35,166 nucleotides of DNA from Vibrio aestuarianus. Its GTDB lineage: Bacteria; Pseudomonadota; Gammaproteobacteria; Enterobacterales; Vibrionaceae. The notes below the pieces were generated by a model, which saw only the letters and a list, made by a program, of their open reading frames with translations, was not told where the DNA came from and ran no database searches. Positions 31,320 through 35,166 of the stretch are shown one piece after another. The translations under genes and the position numbers were made by a program. How positions within the stretch are numbered: position 1 is the first letter of the stretch; the number at the start of each line of letters is the position of its first letter. The DNA is taken from contig NZ_JAAZTU010000039.1 of the NCBI RefSeq assembly GCF_012395185.1, forward strand, positions 1-35,166, written 5' to 3'.

Positions 31320-32326
31320 TTGATCGATACCTCACTATGCAATACTTCTTCTAGCGGTTTAGAAAATAACACTGATCTAAAATCGGGCTTATTACCCGCA
31401 ACTAAACGTGCATCAATAGCCCACCGAGCCTGCAGTTGAATATTTGATAATAATGCGTTGCCCAAAGACAAACGAAAGACATAATCATCCCACGACCACT
31501 TTAGCTGATGTAACCGTATGCCAAGAGCCTTAGAAACAATCAGCATCGACTGCTCAGTATTTAGGCTGATCCATTCATTGGCATCTTTTAACGCGAGTAA
31601 AATTGAAACAATTTCATCATGTGAGCTGTAAGCGGTTTCTTTCATCGAAAGCAAATTAAATGACAAATGATAGATCCCAAGTAAACCTAAATTGAGTACA
31701 TCAGATGACGCAGTCACTTCCGTTTTATAACCGTAAGGTTCCCAAGCTGAAATGGCATCCACCTCAAATGCAAACAGAGCTGAGTTAAGCTCTTGAGCTG
31801 GTAAATACACTTTTTCAACGGGCATATCTTTCAGATCATTGGCGATCAAAAGAGAGTCAAAATAAAATTCACTCGCACTGGCTTTAACTATCCCAACACG
31901 CTTTCCTTTCAGATCACTTAACTTGCCTATTGCCAACGACTCTAAGGTCAATAATTTTAAATCGTTGTCCGACTCAACAAAGCTCGTCAACAATGCAAAA
32001 TCATCTCGCTTAAACAGTTCAAACACGACTACAGATTCTGAAGCCGTAGCATAATCAACCTGACCTTCAAATAATGCTTGAGAACATGCAACCCCGCCCA
32101 TACAAGGAATCAACTCAACATTAACTCCATGTTTAGCAAAAAAACCTTGCTGAAAAGCAATAAAAAATGGTGAAGATAGCGGTGTTTGAGACACCCCAAT
32201 TTTGATTATTCTATTATTCGTCAGCGTCTGTTTTTCATGTCCCTTAACAGCCCACAACAGTGTGATGACCAACAATACAACAATCGATATGACGACCTTG
32301 CCAACAACGCTTGCCTTTCTCTTCAT
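31316..32326 (-). CDS. NMT1/THI5-like substrate-binding protein, membrane-anchored
   Basis: A 336-residue periplasmic binding protein of the SsuA/TauA/THI5 type. Residues about 8-28 form a hydrophobic helix (VVISIVVLLVITLLWAV) without a clear cleavage site, so it may stay tethered to the inner membrane. KIGVSQTPLSSPFFIAFQQG and FFAKHGVNVELIPCMGG begin the fold. VDYATASESVVVF and the second-lobe VDAISAWEPYGYK are the usual ligand-contact stretches. There is no ABC permease or ATPase beside it. Instead it is coupled to a diguanylate cyclase, which suggests a sensory role. ATG 32326 is chosen; a TTG at 32341 and a GTG at 32335 are possible, and none has a strong Shine-Dalgarno. Confidence 0.85.
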   Translation of the reverse strand: MKRKASVVGKVVISIVVLLVITLLWAVKGHEKQTLTNNRIIKIGVSQTPLSSPFFIAFQQGFFAKHGVNVELIPCMGGVACSQALFEGQVDYATASESVVVFELFKRDDFALLTSFVESDNDLKLLTLESLAIGKLSDLKGKRVGIVKASASEFYFDSLLIANDLKDMPVEKVYLPAQELNSALFAFEVDAISAWEPYGYKTEVTASSDVLNLGLLGIYHLSFNLLSMKETAYSSHDEIVSILLALKDANEWISLNTEQSMLIVSKALGIRLHQLKWSWDDYVFRLSLGNALLSNIQLQARWAIDARLVAGNKPDFRSVLFSKPLEEVLHSEVSIK

Positions 32327-32424
32327 AGTGCCCACAGCCAACTTATAAAATGAGTTTTATATAGGATAGTTTAGCCATGAATTGAAATAATTCTAAAGCA
32401 AAGCGCAATATAATAATGTTTGAA

Positions 32425-32552
32425 TATACCCTTCCTATTTGAAGCTGCAGCGGTGTTGGCTACATTCGCTCACCCCAATCACATAGCTTATCTATGCTCA
32501 TGGGGATGAACTCACTGGCCGCCTACCTGCAACTTCAAATGGTTTGGGTATA
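32425..32552 (-). repeat. ERIC/IRU-type element, copy 1
   Basis: A 128-base imperfect palindrome bounded by TATACCC and GGGTATA, with ERIC landmarks: TCACCCCAATCACATAG, CATGGGGATGAACTCACT and CCTGCAACTTCAA. It is the reverse orientation of copy 2. It fills part of the 32327-32748 gap; the rest (32553-32748) shows only a CGGAGCTCCG palindrome (32677-32686). Confidence 0.85.
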
Positions 32553-32748
32553 AATTATGAAGATGAGACAATAGGCCAAAGTATCTAGGCTAATGCTCAC
32601 TAAAGATATGCCTGAAGGTTAGCAATGCGCATAAACGCAAGCTTTAAGGAGAGAAGTACACAAACTCTTGCTGAGCGGAGCTCCGGCACTTCTCATGTAT
32701 TCACTACAGCAATGGAAAAACCTTTAAATTTTAAAACCATTGATAGAA

Positions 32749-33930
32749 TTATTGCGACGCCTTTCCTCTTGCCGAGCGTTTACCAAAATGATAACCAAGC
32801 CCAAGAGGAGCAAAGAAAATAGCGATAATAAATAACACAAAATAGACAATGGTACTTTTGATTAATTCGATCAACTTATCCATGGCTAAAGTCAGTATAT
32901 CTTGCGATATCACCTCTAGATCTTGAGCGAATTTCTCTCTCTCATCCGATACAATAACAGCTAGTGCTTTACGCTCTCGTTCGACCATATTGATCAACTC
33001 AATGCGCTCTCTTGCAACCATGTCATCCAATGCTTGCCTTTGCACACTCAGTTGTGCCAGTTTTTCGTCTGTTTTAGTGTCAATATCATTCACTAATGGT
33101 TGTAATTCAATCGCCATTTGTTCCGCTAAGTTACGCATGTAATCAGGATTATTTTCAATAAAGTTTTGAAAAGCATCAGAACTTTTTCTAAGGCTATCTA
33201 ATGTTATCGTCAGCTCTTCAACGCTCGCATTACTATTGAGAGCAAGCAGTTTTGCTTTCCACGACATCAGCTTAAATGTTTGATCTGAAGCCAAGCTGAC
33301 ACGGTCAGAGATATCACCAAGCGCTTCTGGCATCGACCCTAACGTAGTGACCACTTCATCTGCATCGATATTATTTGCTACTAACCACGCTCTATAAGCA
33401 GGAGTGCGTGGAAAGGTTAAGTCCGTAAAAGGATGCGCTTGCGAGAATTGAGTAACAAACGCTTGGCTTTGTCGGTAAGCATCACCTTTGAGTAAAGATT
33501 TTGCCAGTTCATCGATACTGTTTTTCAACTGAATGGATACATTTTGTGCATGCTCAGTTTTAAACAGTGAATCCCCAGCTTGTGATTGGAAAAATTGCTC
33601 CATTTGATAAGTAAATACCCAGCTATCTATCAGGGCTGCCATAGGCGAAACCTGATAGGCAGAACGCTGCATACCTTCTTCAGCGTTAATCTTCCACAGT
33701 AATACGTAAGACTGATTCACTTGATCATTACTGTCGTATGTTGCCGCAATGTCATCTGCAGACTGTTCAACCAGAGAGAAAAACTGTTGCGCATACTCTC
33801 TAGTCAAAATTCTCGTATTCAGTTCTTGCTTGGTTAACGGTGTTGGGCCATCAAGTTTTACTTCCAATAATGAACAGGCACTAAGCCCCATGGCGATGAT
33901 GAGCGAAATAAAAACGCGATAAAAGAACAT
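32749..33930 (-). CDS. lipoprotein with coiled coil and C-terminal membrane helix
   Basis: A 393-residue protein I do not recognise by name. The N-terminus is a lipoprotein signal with lipobox LSAC (Cys19), followed by Ser20, which by the Lol rule favours the outer membrane. Residues about 25-240 are helical with few motifs. About 245-345 is a strongly charged coiled coil (DTKTDEKLAQLSVQRQALDD, ARERIELINMVERERKALAV). Residues about 358-382 form a hydrophobic helix (IVYFVLFIIAIFFAPLGLGY) with a basic tail (FGKRSARGKASQ). GAGG lies six bases before the ATG. The gene is bracketed by two inverted ERIC-type repeats and has no partner gene. It may bridge the envelope. Confidence 0.8.
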   Translation of the reverse strand: MFFYRVFISLIIAMGLSACSLLEVKLDGPTPLTKQELNTRILTREYAQQFFSLVEQSADDIAATYDSNDQVNQSYVLLWKINAEEGMQRSAYQVSPMAALIDSWVFTYQMEQFFQSQAGDSLFKTEHAQNVSIQLKNSIDELAKSLLKGDAYRQSQAFVTQFSQAHPFTDLTFPRTPAYRAWLVANNIDADEVVTTLGSMPEALGDISDRVSLASDQTFKLMSWKAKLLALNSNASVEELTITLDSLRKSSDAFQNFIENNPDYMRNLAEQMAIELQPLVNDIDTKTDEKLAQLSVQRQALDDMVARERIELINMVERERKALAVIVSDEREKFAQDLEVISQDILTLAMDKLIELIKSTIVYFVLFIIAIFFAPLGLGYHFGKRSARGKASQ

Positions 33931-33966
33931 GATGACCTCAAACCTAACTGATTGTTGCTATTGATA

Positions 33967-34093
33967 TATACCCAAACCACTTGAAGTTGCAGGTAGGCAG
34001 AAAGTGAGTTCATCCCCATAAGCATAGATAAACTATGTGATTGGGGTGAGCGAATGCAGCCAACACCGCTGCAATTTCAAGTCGGAGGGTATA
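33967..34093 (+). repeat. ERIC/IRU-type element, copy 2
   Basis: A 127-base element in inverse orientation to copy 1 and nearly identical to its reverse complement. It runs from TATACCCAAACCACTTGAAG to GGGTATA, with TTCATCCCCATAAGCATAG and GATTGGGGTGAGCGAATG inside. The following stretch to 34409 is AT-rich and shows no gene; TATAAAAT at 34398-34405 could be a -10 element. Confidence 0.88.
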
Positions 34094-34409
34094 ATGAATT
34101 TCCAGCACAGTATAGCGTTTGGGTTATGGAAGTCAGCATATTTTCAGATAAACTATGCCACGAAAGCCTAACAACTAGCCTCTCTTTTTAAACTACCTTA
34201 ATACACCACTGGCTAGCACTGCTACCTACAGTACAAATAACCATTCAAAGTGATTAATCTGTTCAGTATTTGAAACAATGTTGTTCGTGTCCCGTTCTTT
34301 ATTAACGCCTTAAATTCATTATTCTTATCAGCACCTTGTAATACAATAAACATGAAAAACTTTATGGGGTGGCTTAGCATCTCTTTAATAAAATTCTTAT
34401 AAAATCAGG

Positions 34410-34844
34410 ATGATTTATTCCAAACCTGTTTTTATGGTGATGAGCGAGGGGGATAGAGTGATAGATAAAGCTTATGCCAGTTCTATATTTACACAAACGT
34501 TTGTACACCCAAATTCGAGGCTTATTTGGCTAGGGGATACGCCACCAGAAGAAAAACGAGTTTATTCATTTTCAATGAGCTTGCCCGAACTAAAAATCAG
34601 TGAAAGTTCGCATATGGGGGCTCTCTTTTCTCCCAAAAATCAGGAATATGGGCAAAACGGACGCAACCGTATTTGTAGTAATGGACAGAGAGAAGAACAT
34701 GAACAGGCTTGCTTATCTGGTGAAGAAGTATGGTATGCCTCTTATGGCTATATTGAAGAGGGAAAAATCCATGCTCGGCTGACTTATAACCCCTATTTTG
34801 ATCAAACAATGCAATTACTTGATCAAATGATCATGGAAAAATAG
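34410..34844 (+). pseudogene. 5'-truncated alpha/beta hydrolase remnant
   Basis: A 144-residue frame that reads as the C-terminal part of a serine hydrolase. KPVFMVMSEGDRVIDKAYAS holds the strand and acidic residue of a catalytic triad. ISESSHMGALFSP holds the His. The C-terminal part, with GQNGRNRICSNGQREEHEQA and two cysteines, resembles a Vibrio hydrolase family I know only loosely. The nucleophile elbow (GxSxG) and the whole N-terminal fold are absent. The upstream frame hits a stop at 34389-34391, and the ATG has no spaced ribosome site. It lies between ERIC copies 2 and 3. It is probably a decayed fragment, though a small standalone product cannot be excluded. Confidence 0.55.
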
Positions 34845-34871
34845 CGTCATTATTCATGAATAAACTGATAA

Positions 34872-34973
34872 GGCGCTCCTACTTGAAGTTGAAAGTGAGT
34901 GAATCCCCATACTATGTGATTGGGGTGAGTAAACGTAGCTAACACCGCTGCAACTTCAAGTAAGAAAGGTATA
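34872..34973 (+). repeat. ERIC/IRU-type element, copy 3, internally deleted
   Basis: Same orientation as copy 2 but about 100 bases long. It lacks the left TATACCC end, the CAGGTAGGCAG stretch and most of the central AAGCATAGATAA loop. It keeps GTGAATCCCCAT, GATTGGGGTGAGTAAACG and the right end CTTCAAGTAAGAAAGGTATA. Confidence 0.75.
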
Positions 34974-35073
34974 TCCCCCCAATACCAATTCCCAAAACAG
35001 CTTTTATCCAAAAATGGTATTCTCGACATCGCAATTTGTATCACATCATCTCTAACTCCACACAATCTTGATC

Positions 35074-35147
35074 CCCTGCATGCATTATTAATGTTTTTTC
35101 TGACACCATTATTAATAGAAATTATGATGGTGTGGTGCATGCTAGGG
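35074..35147. repeat. nested inverted repeat near the right edge
   Basis: Outer arms CCCTGCATGCA (35074-35084) and TGCATGCTAGGG (35136-35147, one bulged T) enclose inner arms ACACCAT (35103-35109) and ATGGTGT (35127-35133), which extend by a G-U and A-T pairs. The window's last 193 bases hold no other clear feature. Confidence 0.5.
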
Positions 35148-35166
35148 AAATTAATCACCCCAGCAC

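Noticed and set aside
32625..32822. 65-codon plus-strand frame between ERIC copy 1 and the lipoprotein gene end
   Set aside because: It overlaps the 3' end of the lipoprotein gene on the other strand, has no family-like sequence, and the AAGGAG near 32646 is inside it rather than before its start.
34850..35158. 102-codon minus-strand frame at the right end
   Set aside because: It reads straight through ERIC copy 3 and the nested inverted repeat; the translation reflects those repeats.
35122..35166. Possible gene start ATGATGGTGTGG running off the window
   Set aside because: No ribosome site, only 15 codons visible, and it lies in the inner arm of the nested repeat; nothing can be supported.

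Overview
The window looks like a chromosomal segment of a Vibrio or close Vibrionaceae relative. The evidence is the mnmA-hflD-purB block next to gsk and hns, a tfoX gene beside serC and a two-component locus, PanP-type aspartate decarboxylase, the triclosan-insensitive enoyl reductase FabV, HexR, a PsrA-like TetR regulator beside fadE, and ERIC/IRU-type palindromic repeats. Base composition is moderately AT-rich throughout. No rRNA, tRNA, CRISPR array, transposase, integrase or prophage gene was seen.

Layout. Positions 1-5.8 kb are core housekeeping: hns, then gsk with a PurR-like box and a small unknown gene on the minus strand, then mnmA-hflD-purB. From 5.8-13.6 kb come serC, a YdgA-like DUF945 protein, a soluble histidine kinase (pseudo-receiver, cNMP-like domain, kinase) with a response-regulator gene broken by a one-base frameshift, a small outer-membrane barrel behind a sigma-54-type promoter, and tfoX, whose mRNA leader can fold to hide its ribosome binding site. 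An HDOD protein runs divergently from tfoX and is followed by a LysO-type lysine exporter. From 14.6-21.8 kb are a small secreted protein, panP, hexR, an iron-type alcohol dehydrogenase, grxA and a YbjL transporter. From 21.8-26.2 kb is a fatty-acid block: fabV, fadE and a PsrA-like regulator, with a perfect PsrA-type palindrome and a FadR-like box upstream.

From 26.2-29.9 kb are an orphan intrinsic terminator that suggests an unannotated small RNA, an OmpR-class two-component pair, a PLP enzyme of the ACC deaminase/D-cysteine desulfhydrase family and a DUF1496 protein. From 29.9 kb to the end the window turns accessory: a membrane-anchored NMT1/THI5-like binding protein translationally coupled to a diguanylate cyclase, a lipoprotein that also has a C-terminal membrane helix, three ERIC-type repeats (two full-length copies inverted around the lipoprotein gene), a 5'-truncated hydrolase remnant and a nested inverted repeat.

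The genes link into a few circuits: purine salvage under a PurR-type site, competence control through the tfoX leader, fatty-acid turnover under FadR/PsrA-type sites, and c-di-GMP output from a binding-protein/cyclase pair. All calls come from reading the sequence. No database search was run, so family names rest on recognised motifs, lengths and gene order.
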